Shown: positions 36,550-50,031, counted from the first letter of the stretch. The stretch is 64,000 nt of DNA from Dermanyssus gallinae (GCA_003439945.1 QVRM01001520.1:37400-101399), one strand, 5' to 3'. Notes: generated by a model not told the origin, from the sequence alone. Program-made: numbers and translations.

Positions 36550-37165
36550 ATTTATTATTAAAGATAATTAATAGAATCATCATCCAATCACCGATGTAAG
36601 TGGGTACCTCCGTCGAGCGTACCAGCAGTGGTATTAGAATCCGACTAGTCTAGTTAAATTTAGTCTTCAGTCGACTTCTATCGATATGCTTCAATCGAGA
36701 TGAAGTCGTTGGCGAAGGTCGTCGAAAACGACAATGAAAACGAGAGAAAGACAGGGAGAGGCAGGCGAATTTGCTCACGCAATCCTTGAAGTAGACCAGC
36801 GACCAGCGTCTAGAGTACGTTCATCGTAGAGGGTGCTTCTTACTTCTTTTAAATTATGAATACGATGCAGAACAAAGCCACCTTGCTGATGCAAGAGATC
36901 AACAACACATCGGAATGAAACCACATGAAAATACTCGTTTGCTACTGCAATACTGAAAACGGTTATACTAAACTAAAGCAAATTTTCTTCTCCATCATCA
37001 TCATCATCAATTTCTTTTTTTACTCATGTGCTAGTTAGTTCATTCATGTGCAAGGATTGTCTGTGTTGCTTCTGTGAAAGTGAGAAAATAACTCGTTAAA
37101 ATATGATACGCACACAGAAAACTGGGAGGGAGCAATACGCACAATAAAAATAAACTCAGAGAGAG
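36550..37165. other. No recognisable gene
   Basis: Mixed AT-rich sequence with a short CAT run at 36993-37011. Nothing assigned. Confidence 0.5.
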
Positions 37166-37166
37166 T

Positions 37167-37204
<38 letters not shown>

Positions 37205-37300
37205 ATATATATATATATATATATAAAATAAAACATATATATATATATATATATATCGAGCGAGATAGATCGATAGAGAAAAAGAGAGAGAGAGAGATCT
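37166..37300. repeat. (TA)n and (GA)n cluster
   Basis: TA at 37169-37256 with AAATAAAATA interruptions, then GAGAGA at 37278-37300. Confidence 0.9.
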
Positions 37301-37756
37301 ACCGAGAAGAACTGGAAGGTTCATATCAACGTGTTTGCACACAGGACAGAACCGACGCAAGATGACAATGACGACGACGACGACAACAACAACGGCGTTG
37401 CCTTTCCATGTCCATAATGCATGCATACACATACAAACACACACATACACACGCTACATTCAAACATGCATACAGACAAACAAATGTATATATTGTCGGC
37501 AAACAAATAAACAAACAAACAACACAAGCCAACCAATCATCCAAGCTGGTCGGCTCATCGTCTACCAGCTTCTACCAGCGGTACAACAGGTGTTTGTCCG
37601 TTCCCGCAAACGCTTTCTTTTTGGCTGCCGATGGCAGCCATACAGTCAAACAGACGGCAAACAACAGATGGTCCGCGCATCCCAACCCCCCAGACCGGTC
37701 ACGCGTTTCACTCGATAGCTACGATTACGACCTATTCTTTTAGCCGAGATACCGAT

Positions 37757-37759
37757 ATC

Positions 37760-37797
<38 letters not shown>

Positions 37798-38078
37798 CTT
37801 TCGCAGCCGCAAGACGCCCGTACAAAACAACGCAGATGAAGCTGCAACCGCAGCCGACGACAACACGTCGACTTGTTGTTGTCGTTGTTGTTGTTGTTGT
37901 CTGGTCTGTTGTTGTTGTTTTTGTTGTTGATGTTGTTGTCTGGTCTGTTGTTGTTGCTGTTGCCGTTGCTGTTGTTGTTGTTGTCTGGTCCGTTGTTGTG
38001 AGAGCGAAATGGGCACAAATGGGCAATGCTACTGCAACAACTACTACTGCATTTGGAAAAGTCAAGGAAATCGAGAAG

Positions 38079-38111
<33 letters not shown>

Positions 38112-38170
38112 GCTGCTGGTATTTTTTGTTTGTTGGTGTTGTTGCTATTGCCGTTGTTGTATTCGAATCA
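37757..38170. repeat. (ATA)n and GTT triplet block
   Basis: AAT/ATA at 37758-37796. GTT-rich at 37873-37998, with GTTGTTGTCTGGTCTGTTG recurring about every 45-60 bp. GTT at 38080-38112. Poly-Asn, poly-Thr and poly-Val frames are artefacts. Confidence 0.85.
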
Positions 38171-38654
38171 TCGTCGTCGTCGTTGCCACGCCGTCGTAAC
38201 AGTCGTAACAGTGGGGCCCCAGTATAGCCCCAGTGTGATCGGCGCCGTTGCATAGTCATCATGGAAACAGTAGCAGTTGCCGCCGCAAACAAATGCTGCT
38301 GGTGCTGCTGCCAGTACAGGCTTTAATAAGAACCCGACTGAAACGCCGGGCGGGCGGGCGGTATGGGAGTCCGGACGAACACAGGGCAAACCTTTCCGCT
38401 TGGCAATTCGTAAATAAGATGTCGCCTATCGACACTCGGATGACTCAGATTATTGACACTCTCGGTCGCACAAATGCAGCAAACAGACACAGAGAGCGCA
38501 AAAAGCTAAAGTTACACGTACACGGACCGGTTACGCAGCCGGAGTCCGTATCCAGTGTCGTGTATGGCCACGCTATGTGGTGGATTTCTTTTTAATCGAA
38601 TGATGTCAGTGACACTTGCTAAACACTACAATACATGCGGGTAAAGCACCATAT

Positions 38655-38936
38655 ACAGGGCGGCGTAGTCTAAATGGCTAGTATAGTTGCGCTACTCATA
38701 GTTGCCATTCATCAAACGGGGGGGGGGTCACCCGTTCGATCCCTGTTGTTAATCGAATTTTCGTCAAGCGATGAAGGCTCATTGAGCATAGATGATGAGA
38801 GTCAGTGACCATGCTGCCACGAGATTTGTTGGGGAAACCCTATATATCTTGACATGTCCGGGTGATAAAGGGTGACATTTTTTAGGTTTACATCGTTAGT
38901 TAAGCGAATGATCAATTCATCTCTGTAATATATATA
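38655..38936 (+). repeat. SINE family B head and body with a LINE-like tail
   Basis: Perfect box A (TAGTCTAAATG) near 38667 and box B (CGTTCGATCCC) near 38733. Then TGTTGTTAATCGAATTTTC and GGAAACCCTATATATCTTGACATGTCCGG as in the copy at 13319. From there it diverges from the hairpin tail. Instead GTGATAAAGGGTGACATTTTTTAGGT, then AAGCGAATGATCAATTCATC, resembles the 3' end of the LINE at 9500-9560. It contains a G9 run just before box B. Confidence 0.7.
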
Positions 38937-39885
38937 TATTCTTTTTAAAATTTTTGTAAAGTAAATTAATGTAGTACAATATAATAGCTCAAAATTCTTA
39001 CCGCAATGGTATGCTGTCTTCAGACTCATGTGTAATTGCGGTGTTAAAAAACCGCAATTACCAGTTCGGCCACGACAGACTCGAGATAAACAAACAACAC
39101 AGATAAAGGCCAATATAAAACTTTGTGACTCAAAATTTTACCCGGGCTTGCTTTTCTTAACAGCGGATGGATAAAAGATCTGCAGCAAAACAGAGCAATT
39201 ATCTGCAAAATAGCCTGGCACGGATACCATCAGTGCCTCCGTATCAAGGAAAAATGTTTCCAAATCAACAGACGCGTATGTTAATACAGTAGTGACGTAA
39301 CGTAATGTTTGGAATTGAACACCAGCTCTTTAACGGCTGCCGTAATTGACGTGCTTGAACGGCATAACTCGTAATTATTATGTGTATCTATCAATAATGG
39401 TAAGTGAACAACAAAAAGAAAATGTAATTGGCAAGAACCGGGATTCTACGTAAGTACGTTTTCGGAACCTTCTAACTAGTAGAAAAACAGACGTTGGCAA
39501 TCCGGCAACGCTTCCATTAATTTGCTATTCCCATCGAATTGAATATATAGTAAAAATGCTGCATACAGTAAACTCAATGCGCGTTTATGCTTTTGGCGGC
39601 TGGTGACGTTATGAGAGCTTTAATTGCCAGTGTGGTTAATTAATGCAGCGTCCAAGCAGCATTCGAAGTTAAAAGTGATACTTGTCGTGCTGTTATTTTT
39701 GTGCAACGTATAGATATCCTTTGCCGATTTCTCTTTTTATAAGCGTCGAGCGTCTGTTGATTTACGTGCTTCTTTTAAGGAAAGTCAACCAAGTTGACTT
39801 CTAATCGACACATCTGCCAACTTTTAACATCTTTAACTCGATGTTTGTTTTTTCCTAACAAGTAATCCCGCCAGAGAATCAAATT
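38937..39885. other. No recognisable gene
   Basis: AT-rich; no repeat copy or domain recognised. Confidence 0.5.
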
Positions 39886-39889
39886 AGTT

Positions 39890-40212
39890 CAATAATGCGG
39901 CATAGCAGGGTGCAGCACGGTTGTAGCTTTTCGAATACCGAGACCCCGTAGCCTATTGAAAGACCTGCTCTTTCCCATACGTTCCATACTAAACTAATGT
40001 TTAGCAGCTAGCTTAGAACAAGCCTAGTACGCTGCAAGGCTTTTGGTATGTTTTGAGAGCCGGGAATGCTTGCAAAATGTGGCTAAATCTTAGTGAACCA
40101 AGACTGTGTTTCCATATAGTGAGAGAGTGTCGCCTGCGGGTGCACGGTTGGCATACGTGGGCAGATTCTGATAAAAGCTTTTTGTTTCGCACGAGGACCC
40201 TGTGGGATTCCT
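39890..40212 (-). pseudogene. Fourth, decayed copy of the endonuclease LINE
   Basis: Aligned to 35930-36190, words recur in order: GCGGCATAGCAGGGTGCAGC (copy 2: GCGTAGCACAATGGAGCA), then GAGACCCCGTAGCC, TTTCCCATACGTTCC, AGCTAGC, AATGCTTGCAAAATG and CTGTGTTTCCATA, with GCCTGCGGGTGCA. No long frame survives. Its 5' side ends at the (ATT)n tract of 40214-40269. Confidence 0.55.
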
Positions 40213-40213
40213 T

Positions 40214-40217
40214 TACA

Positions 40218-40269
<52 letters not shown>
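40214..40269. repeat. (ATT)n
   Basis: About 55 bp of ATT, equal to (TAA)n on the minus strand, adjoining the 5' end of the decayed LINE copy. Confidence 0.95.
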
Positions 40270-40567
40270 GCACCACTCTTCGGTGTTGCTGGTAGAGAGC
40301 AAATTCATGCACAGTGAATGGAGCATCGAATGCAAAGCGGCAGCACCAGGAAACCGCATACATCACCTCTTAGTCCGGCAGAGTATCGCCGAAGCCGGTC
40401 ACTTACCTACCCCCGGATTCTGCCTCAGGATCAGTAACGGGATGTGTTGCAACGCCTGTCGCCGCTATTTGCCTGCTCACTCGTTTGACTCAAGCTATTT
40501 AGTGTTTGTTCGTTTTTCTTGCTGTGACTGATAATTGTTAGTGCTATGTATGCGTTCTTTGTTGTTT

Positions 40568-40752
40568 TCATTTTTTTTCCGTAATGCACGTGTACGGTTT
40601 TTCATGTCCTGGCTGATTTTTAAACCACTCCGGCATTTACCTAGTCTAAATTGGAAACCATGCAAACCAATTTAAGATTGGCCGGTCTGGGTCTTGAACC
40701 CAGGCCTCCCGAATGCAAGGTAAAGGCTTTGCCACTAAGCCATCTTGCTTGG
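40568..40752 (-). repeat. tRNA-Ala-like SINE, family C, copy 1
   Basis: On the minus strand: AAGATGGCTTAGTGGCAAAG, a CTTGCATTCGGG anticodon-like loop (TGC), box B GGTTCAAGACC, the body words GGTTTGCATGGTTTCCAA and GGTAAATGCCGGAGTGG, and CCGTACACG. It ends TTACGG followed by A-rich sequence. The layout matches a tRNA-Ala (UGC) ancestor. Confidence 0.85.
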
Positions 40753-40896
40753 TCTATGTGTGCATATATATATATAATTTGCGTATATACAGGAGGTTGC
40801 AATTGTCTTCTTCTGTAGCATATGCTGGACTAAATGAATCAGCCGTGTCAGAATTCCGACAGCGTAATATATATACACTTAAAGTATACTTACAGT

Positions 40897-40903
<7 letters not shown>

Positions 40904-40947
<44 letters not shown>
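40904..40947. repeat. (TA)n, left flank of a Tc1 element
   Basis: About 44 bp of TA ending exactly at the left inverted repeat. Confidence 0.95.
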
Positions 40948-40951
<4 letters not shown>

Positions 40952-42364
40952 GCGTTGAAAAAATGAGCAACTCATGCTTTTTGGTGATAATTTCGGCTTG
41001 ATGTATTTGAAGGGCTGAAATTTTAAGAACATGGTGTACATGATGAACCACGAGAATGGTGTTAATTTAAATAATTAATTATCTAATTAATTGTTGCAAT
41101 CTCACAATCGCTTCATACACAAAAAAATAAAAAGTGTGAAAAACAGTGTTGCAAAATATTAGCAACAATAGCACGCTAACAACACAGATCTTGTTTGTAA
41201 TGGGTAGTCGATACTACAACGGATAACAAAAAATACAAGAATTGAGGCATATCCTGAGCTCGGTCATACAGTAACTGCTATATCAACCAGATTAGGACGG
41301 CATAAAAGCACCATCAGCAGGTTCTTACACCCTGGAGTGAACCAAAGCTGCAGATCTAACAGTGGGCGTAAGCCAGTTTTGACAATTCAAGATCGGCATA
41401 GGATCATAGAGTTGGCTACTCATGACCAAATGTCTTCGTCCAGGATCAGGAACACTTTGGGATTGCCAGTGCACATATCCACAGTGTACCGAGTGTTAAG
41501 TTCTAACAAAAACGTGCGATACGCAAAAGCTTATGCCGCGACTGCAACCGAAGCACACTCTCGCACAGCGTGAAATTTCGCATATAAAACTTGGGATAAC
41601 GAGTGAAAAAACATCGTCTTCTCGGATAAAAAGAAATATAATTTCGATGGCCCTAACGAAGAAACCTAATTGGTTCTCGAACCGTGTGGCCGGTGGTGGT
41701 TCTGTGAAATACTGGGGCGCGTTTGGATATAATGGGAAGTCTGATATAGTCGCGATTGTGGGCCAGAAGAATTCCGACAAGTACCAGCGTATCGTCCGTT
41801 CCCAGTAAGAAGCCCATTTCAGAAGAATTGAGGGACCTGACGCAGTTTTCCAACAAGACAACGCCACGTTTGATACCTCGGCTGGCACTATAGTCTTTTT
41901 TCAAGAACAAGGAGTGCCACTTTTTGACTGGTCGGCATTGAGTCCAGACCTGAATCCCAAGACCTCAAAGAAGCTGTCTAGCAAGCATGGACTGATACTC
42001 CACTTTCGTACTTACAACAGCTCATTAACTAACTCCATAAAAGACCGAGTTTACGACTTGATTCCGAAGAAGGAATATAAGACCCGTTTCTAGAATAGAA
42101 TATGTAGTATCAGATAAGTCGTACAGCCCTGCTAAGAATCGAATACTCCGTAAGGTGTTATTGTTGCTAATTGTTTTTTTATTTTGCAACACTGTTTTTC
42201 ACACTTGTTTTATTTTTTGTATGAACCGATTGTGATAGTGCAACGAAATTAACACCATACTCGTGGTTCGTCATGTACTTCATGCCCTTAAAATGTCAAG
42301 CCATTCAAATAAATCAAGCCAAAATTATCACCAAAAAACTCGAGTTGCAATTTTTTTGCAACAC

Positions 42365-42368
<4 letters not shown>
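40948..42368 (+). mobile_element. Complete Tc1-like transposon, long TIRs, inactive
   Basis: The left end AAGTGCGTTGAAAAAATGAG and the complement of the right end AAGTGTGTTGCAAAAAAATT open inverted repeats spanning 40948-41173 and 42155-42368. Shared inner words are TTTTTTGGTGATAAT, ACCACGAGWATGGTGTTAAT and GTGAAAAACAGTGTTGCAAAAT. Both ends abut TA within (TA)n tracts, the expected target for this superfamily. Total length ~1.42 kb, typical for Tc1 elements but with long TIRs. The enclosed transposase is broken. Confidence 0.9.
41200..42093 (+). pseudogene. Tc1-like transposase, frameshifted
   Basis: A short frame MGSRYYNG at 41200 is followed by a shift into EAYPELGHTVTAISTRLGRH and KSTISRFL (first HTH). 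Then come SGRKPVLTIQDRHRIIELA (AT-hook/GRPR-like linker and second HTH) to 41573. The catalytic half runs through VFSDKKKYNFDGP (first Asp, near 41620), GGGSVKYWGAFGYNG in another frame (41695-41735), FQQDNAT (second Asp, near 41850) and LSPDLNP (near 41940). The IENLW block that carries the third acidic residue is missing after PDLNP, so the DDE triad is incomplete. At least three frame changes and two stops are seen. The C-terminus is at about 42093. Confidence 0.8.
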
Positions 42369-42420
<52 letters not shown>

Positions 42421-42454
42421 ATATATACATGTATATATATATATATATATATAT
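42369..42454. repeat. (TA)n, right flank of the Tc1 element
   Basis: TA at 42369-42416, then more TA to 42454 after ACATAATATATACATG. Confidence 0.95.
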
Positions 42455-43340
42455 TCGCCAAGTACATATTTTTACCGATAACTCATATTGCTGTTGTTAG
42501 GCTCTGTCGTTGTCAAATGTCCTATGCTCACGTTTTCAACAGTGACGCATATAAGGATTTATTGAATTCTATAACAGGAAAGAATCAGTTGTTCCTCGTG
42601 AAGGATATTCACCATTGTCCGCCGAAATAGCGTTACTAGCTTTCACAAAAGACCAGTGCAAGATTATCTCACTGTGCTTTTGTTTATTGCTGCTGCTGGT
42701 GCAGTTGTTGTTTTTGTTGTTATGACTGATATGTTACCGCAGTTCACTGTTGCTGTTGTTGTTGTTGCTGTTGGGGCGGCTCGTGGCCAAACTGCGCTGT
42801 GGTTGGCCGTTAGCCAGTCTGGTTGTTGATCACTGTTGTTGCTGTTGTTGTTTGTGGCACACTGTCATTGTTGCTGTTAGGAATGTCTGGTCGAAACAGT
42901 CGGGGGAGCGCGGGGAAGCGGGGGGTCAGATCAGCGGTCAATATGGATTTAGCACGATGAAGACGAGGACGAAAGCAGCCAGGGACAGCATCGTAGATAG
43001 CGGATTGCTCGATGATCGAATCGGCCGGCTGTCGTGACCGCCGACAGATCAGGAGCGTCGGTGCAACGCACTCGTCCATCTTACGACGTCCAAGAGTTGT
43101 CGATCGACACAACAACAACAACAACAATAACAGCAACAACAAACGACAACAACAACAACAGCCATCGCAGTAACAGCAACACGTGCAGCAATAGTTATGA
43201 CACAAATAGCAGGGGTAGTACTGCCAGTAGAGTGAATAACATAACATTGTATCCTGAGCTAAGCAAGATGCCCTTAGAAGGGGGGGGGATGGCTTAAAGC
43301 CTTGCCCTCACCCGAACTCCGGTAAGGGCAAGGCGCCGAG
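42455..43340. repeat. GTT and CAA triplets, no gene seen
   Basis: GTT/GCT at 42680-42775 and 42830-42870; CAA at 43110-43175. A G9 run at about 43281-43289. No domain recognised. Confidence 0.6.
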
Positions 43341-43341
43341 G

Positions 43342-43535
43342 ATCTTCATCAAGATGGCTCAGTGGCAAAGTATTTGCCTTGCATTCGGGAGGACCGGGTT
43401 CGAGACCCAGACCGGCCACTCTTAAATGGGTTTGCATGGTTTCCAATATAGAAAAGGTAAATGCCGGAGTGGATTAAAATTAGCCATGACATAAGACAAA
43501 CCGTACACGGGCAATAGCCTTACGGAAAATCTTCA
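43342..43535 (+). repeat. tRNA-Ala-like SINE, family C, copy 2, with possible TSD
   Basis: Perfect box A (TGGCTCAGTGG, near 43355) and box B (GGTTCGAGACC, near 43398), CTTGCATTCGGGAGG anticodon arm, body GGTTTGCATGGTTTCCAA and TAAATGCCGGAGTGG, end CCTTACGGAAA. ATCTTCA occurs at both ends (43342-43348 and 43529-43535) and may be a 7-bp target-site duplication. Confidence 0.9.
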
Positions 43536-43539
43536 AAAC

Positions 43540-44450
43540 AAATCTAACGGGCAAGCTAATCAGCTAGGCTGCGTAAACGGAGATCCCGAATCGTGCTTGA
43601 ATACGATTAGAAGCTTGGAAGCGCTTGAGTACGATATGAACCGGGAAGCCTCCGCTCTCTGTGTGTGTAAGGGAATAGCCGACAGGGTAATTCTACGCCT
43701 GTAATCCCACGGAATATGTCCACTCTTAGATAAATAAGATGGGTGTCATACGCAACCGCGTCCTTCTTATACGTGTATCACACCTCAGCTAGCGCGAGTA
43801 GCAACATCAATACCAATACAATAACAAAAACACACAACAACAATAACCCACAGGAAACAACGTGATAACGACAACATTCTTGACCTCTACCGACCGAAAG
43901 CGAGCGTACTTCGGGCCTCTACGGTACAAATGGCCAAAACAATTCGATGGGCTGAAAATGAAAGACCCGATTGGTAAACGCGTGCTTTGCCACCTTTGCC
44001 GCCGCGCAAAACGCAACAGCTGCCTTGGTTATTCGCTCTCGAAGCATACACATACACTTCAAACCGTCGTAGATTTGATAGATTTAAACGATTTCCATAT
44101 ATAGGAAGATGGCTTGGCTAATCATATTTCGTGAACAAAGCACGAAGGTCATATATATGTGATATCTTGACGGGGCCATCTACGAATTAATTGAAACGGC
44201 TTTGCCTGTTGAAGGCAGCATGTATGTTCGTTCAGCAGTGCTAATAAACGGATCATGCCTAGTGCCTGTATGTGTGTGTGTGTGTATCATTGTACTAGTA
44301 TGTATGTGTTTATAGATGATTATTGCTTGTGTCCGACATCACGGAGAGCTGGATGATAATATATTACACACATTTGCCTTTTCCGTAACTACTACTACTA
44401 CTACTACTTCTCGTATGAGATCTCTATGAAGCGAAATCGTGCGTGGGGAT
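43540..44450. other. No recognisable gene
   Basis: Mixed sequence; short GTGT run at 44270 and ACT triplets at 44388-44408. Nothing assigned. Confidence 0.5.
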
Positions 44451-44454
44451 TATG

Positions 44455-44508
<54 letters not shown>
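44451..44508. repeat. (ATT)n
   Basis: About 55 bp of ATT; flanking sequence shows no copy of the endonuclease LINE. Confidence 0.95.
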
Positions 44509-44511
<3 letters not shown>

Positions 44512-44949
44512 ATGCGTGAGGTATGAGATACGAGTCGATTTATTCTGACGCTCGAAAGTGTGTTAGGAGGCAATTATTGTTGATAAGTTTGGCTCCATTA
44601 CTTTCGCATGTGACAAGCCGATTGTAGCCCGGCTGCAGCGGGTTAGCGAGCTGTCTAACTAAGAGCGTTCATTTAGTGTGTCTGGTCATATTCAAAGCTA
44701 CTAGAAACAATGCAGGGCCCTTTAGTTCTCTCTGCTATAGGCATCTTGATTCCTGCACACTAAGCACTTGCCGTTTTGACCATTCAATTCCTGCGAAGTG
44801 AGTATTGCTGAAGCAATGGGCACTCTGTAACTAGGCTTGTGAGACTCAAAAGGACCTTGTTGCAGCTTCAGCTCAGCAGATCATTTAGAAGAAGGTTTAA
44901 GCTTTTCGGTTTTTAAGTTCGACTCAACACGAAGGTCATGGTTTGAGCC

Positions 44950-45105
44950 AGAGGAAACGACGTGCACTATCCGGTCTATGGAAACAACGTGTACTATCCG
45001 GCCTATGAAAATAACGTGTGCTATCCGGCCTATGGAAACAACGTGCACTATCTGACCTGTGGAAACAACGTGCACTATCCGACCTATGGAAACAACGTGC
45101 AACTT
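44950..45105. repeat. 27-bp minisatellite, about six units
   Basis: Unit close to GGAAACAACGTGCACTATCC followed by GGCCTAT, six units with scattered substitutions. Period 27 keeps a frame open on the minus strand, giving a 9-residue repeat (HVVSIGRIV); this frame is most likely incidental. Confidence 0.9.
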
Positions 45106-45109
45106 TTAT

Positions 45110-45690
45110 TGCCAAGTGTGCGATAACATAATTGACGCCTACGTACACTTTTCATGTATCTCATCGTCAACGGATGCGTTTTCATATCGGCTTTCATATG
45201 ATGATAGTGCTAACGATAACGTTGCATTTTCCCTACACCTTACACGGAACGCTCTGAGGAATGTGGGCCGCTGATCAGAGCGACCACACCGAAGTTGGGA
45301 TAGCAGCGAAACCATACCGTCAGCGTCATACGTTTGCATGACGTACGTCACGCCGTTTAATAGTACTTTACTTAGCGGAACCGCACGATATAAGCATAAG
45401 TAAGTTATGTATGCTGCACTACGTGCGTACCTAGGCAATCGATCATGGCACCTAGACTGCGTGCTGCATGCGATTTCAGATTGACAAAGAAGAGAAATCA
45501 AGCAACATGTTCAGGCCACCACAGTACAGTGGTGGCCCGTACTCGGCCCCATCCAAAAGCCATTATTCTTATTCTTATTATTATCATGGTCTTGGGGCAT
45601 CAGGTGTGGTAGACGAACAACACGTCTAATTCGCGGAAGACGGGCTGAACGACGACAACAACAAAGAAGGATCGTTTCCTTGCCTAGGAA
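45110..45690. other. No recognised gene; one open minus frame
   Basis: A 120-codon minus-strand frame (45501-45139) has ordinary composition but no known motif. Confidence 0.3.
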
Positions 45691-45703
45691 GAAGCCATGA
45701 GTT

Positions 45704-47900
<2,197 letters not shown>

Positions 47901-48039
47901 ATTATTATTAATTTATGCTAACGGACTGACCTCATAAGTATAGCTGATCTTTGAGCATTTCCTGCACTTGTTAGCCTTAGATATAAAGCAGGACTCGTGT
48001 GAGCCGCCACGTTGTGTATGAGGTCCTCCACGTGGGAGA

Positions 48040-48245
48040 AGGTCGATATCGACACTCCTCAAGGATTGATACTTGGGCCTTGCGTATTTCGTTATTTTGA
48101 TAAATTTCATCCTGCTTAGGATTTCGGCGAATTATCTAGAAGTTTGAGAACGTTCGCGTACGCAGATGACACCCAAATGCTATGTCGTCTTGAGCCGATC
48201 AAGCTTGACAGTAATATACGTACCCTTGTATGTATTGAAGAGGCA
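48040..48245 (+). pseudogene. LINE reverse transcriptase relic (motifs B and C)
   Basis: One frame reads VDIDTPQGLILGPCVFRYF (motif B, family form TPQGSVLGPLLF), then after an in-frame TAG near 48117, LRTFAYADDTQMLCRLEP (motif C, YADDTQ). Downstream, NASKTAL near 48280 in another frame matches the motif D region. The intact YADD and PQG identify a jockey/CR1-type RT; stops and shifts show it is dead. No ends were found. Confidence 0.65.
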
Positions 48246-48663
48246 ATCTGAGACCTTGGAAGTTTTTGGTCCTGTTGTTAACGCCAGCAAGACCGCTTTA
48301 ATGTCATTTTATATTTTTCAGGACAGCAGGTTACACTTCATGGAATACAACTCGTTTAATTTCAGACGGCTAATTTTTTGGACCTAAACTTTCATGAGAC
48401 CTTGAATTGGCTGTGTCATCTGGGCGGCCAAGAACCTAAGTAATATATTCTATTCGAATAATGAAATGTATTATGTGCGTGTTGCTTGGTTTGCGTTTAA
48501 AATTATGAGATGTAAGATTTCATCGGAAATCTCCTTTCTACTCACCGCGGTGGTCAACCGCTCTAACCGACGCATTTCTACGTTCGTAACACCTTTCGTT
48601 TTTAATGAGGCTAGCAGACTCAGGTCTCGAGACTCGAGAGAAGACAAATATGTAAATGTGATG

Positions 48664-49023
48664 TTATGAAAATATATAGATTGATACAGATGCGTAAGTT
48701 GGTGTAGATGTGTGAACTGTGTGTGTAAATTGGTTCACAATGTGTGAACTATCGATGTCAATGTGTCTAAATTTGGGTTTACCTACTATATTTACGAGAA
48801 CGTAAGCATTGTAAAAGTCCAGTTCTGTCAATAAATCCAACATCATGTTTTTGTCTTTAACTCTCGTAATCCGTGACGATCCGAACCAAAAAGATGGGTC
48901 TCTATGATACCGACACAGGTGTCGCAGTGCTAGCCCTATACGCAGTTTCTTAGGTGGTACGTACTGGGCTTTGGGTATCTCCCCGAAGGCGAGATATCCC
49001 GCGACTACCTTATAGAGTGGCAG
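48664..49023 (-). other. Unassigned open frame, possible exon
   Basis: The minus strand is open for ~120 codons from about 49023, including YKVVAGYLAFGEIPKAQYV, RHLCRYHRDPSFWFG and MMLDLLTELDFYNAYVLV, before low-complexity codons near 48760. Composition is protein-like. A GTAAAT donor-like site follows the YVLV codons. No family recognised; it could equally be a retroelement piece. Confidence 0.25.
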
Positions 49024-49221
49024 CTAACCACTTCCGTTGACTGCTGGTTTGCGAGTGACTATTCGGTCCGATCTCGGTTAGCACTACGAACCACGCCGCA
49101 CCTTTTGCTTGTCCCTCCCACCTCTTGACCTAGTTTATTCATCGTATACGTTTCACTCTTGTTCTCTACACAGATTGTGTTTCTTCGTCTTAGTGCGCGT
49201 GGTGTCGTCGTATTCTGACCT

Positions 49222-49425
49222 GACGCCGTTGACCTTTTTTTCGGGCTGACCCTCAGCCAAGATTTAACGTCCACGGAATTGTTTTTCACATTGCTTCATA
49301 GACGGACCCCCACAAGTACAAATGTGCAACGGTGGGGTTCGAACCCGCGCACCTATGTGTCTCCTCCGGTTGCGAGGCGCCTGCTCAATCCACCACGCCA
49401 CCGGGCTCGGCGACGCCGTTGACCT
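49222..49425 (-). repeat. SINE family A, full copy with 14-bp target duplication
   Basis: GACGCCGTTGACCT occurs at 49222-49235 and 49412-49425. Between them the minus strand runs GCCGAGCCCGGTGGCGTGG, GGAGACACATAGGTGCGCGG, a perfect box B (GGTTCGAACCC), CACATTTGTACTTGTGGGGG, TGGACGTTAAATCTTGGCTG and AGCCCGAAAAAAAGG. This copy defines the family: ~176 bp, tRNA-like head, short body, brief A tail. Confidence 0.9.
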
Positions 49426-49660
49426 GTAGCATATTGATCATATCTGAGACGAGTGGCGTCTGCTGGCGCTCTCTAAAATAACGAATACTGCGGCGCCAAA
49501 TGCTCAACGCTCGATATCGGAGATGTCGTGCGTAACACACCTTCCGTACCCAGAAATCTGATAACACCTCGCTGCCTCGAGGCAATCGACGAATTTTGCC
49601 ATGGGGGCGCCATAGCGTCTTCACACGCACTGCCGCGTCAACTGGACAGAACACACGACT
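49426..49660 (-). other. Open frame interrupted by a SINE
   Basis: The minus strand is open from 49654 into the SINE. If the SINE and one target copy are skipped, the frame continues past the insertion (RSEYDDTTRTKTKKHN) to a TGA near 49170, about 100 codons in all. It includes SDFWVRKVCYARHLRYRAL. No domain recognised, so whether it was ever coding is open. Confidence 0.25.
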
Positions 49661-49994
49661 GCCTGCCTATGCTCGTCAGGTCATGCTCAGCAGACGCCGG
49701 CGTATGCACTCACCAGGGCCGATACTCAGTTCACATCCCTAAATGTCTCACTAGGTTATCCCAGGCGGCGTATTCAAATCGTCAAGGGATTGAATTGTTA
49801 CAACGTTTCGTACGTTTTCAACTGAATGACCTCATATATGGGGTGGTTTGGTTTGTAATGTTTACTAAACTTCAGGGTGGAACCAACGACAAGCATTTCC
49901 TTGTCGCCTTGGTATGAAGCTCTTCAATAAGGTATAAATAGTTAAGTAAATAAAGAGAAGTATGTATGTACGATAAATACATCGGGCATAGATG

Positions 49995-49995
49995 A

Positions 49996-50030
<35 letters not shown>
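49995..50030. repeat. (TA)n inside a short palindrome
   Basis: TAGATGAGTACATATA and TATATGTACTCATCTAAG flank the TA run, forming perfect ~16-bp inverted arms around it (about 49990-50039). Confidence 0.8.

Positions 50031-50031
<1 letters not shown>

Noticed and set aside
40680..40755. Possible functional tRNA-Ala gene on the minus strand
   Set aside because: The same head occurs at 43351 with the same non-tRNA body and tail, so both are SINE copies, not tRNA genes.
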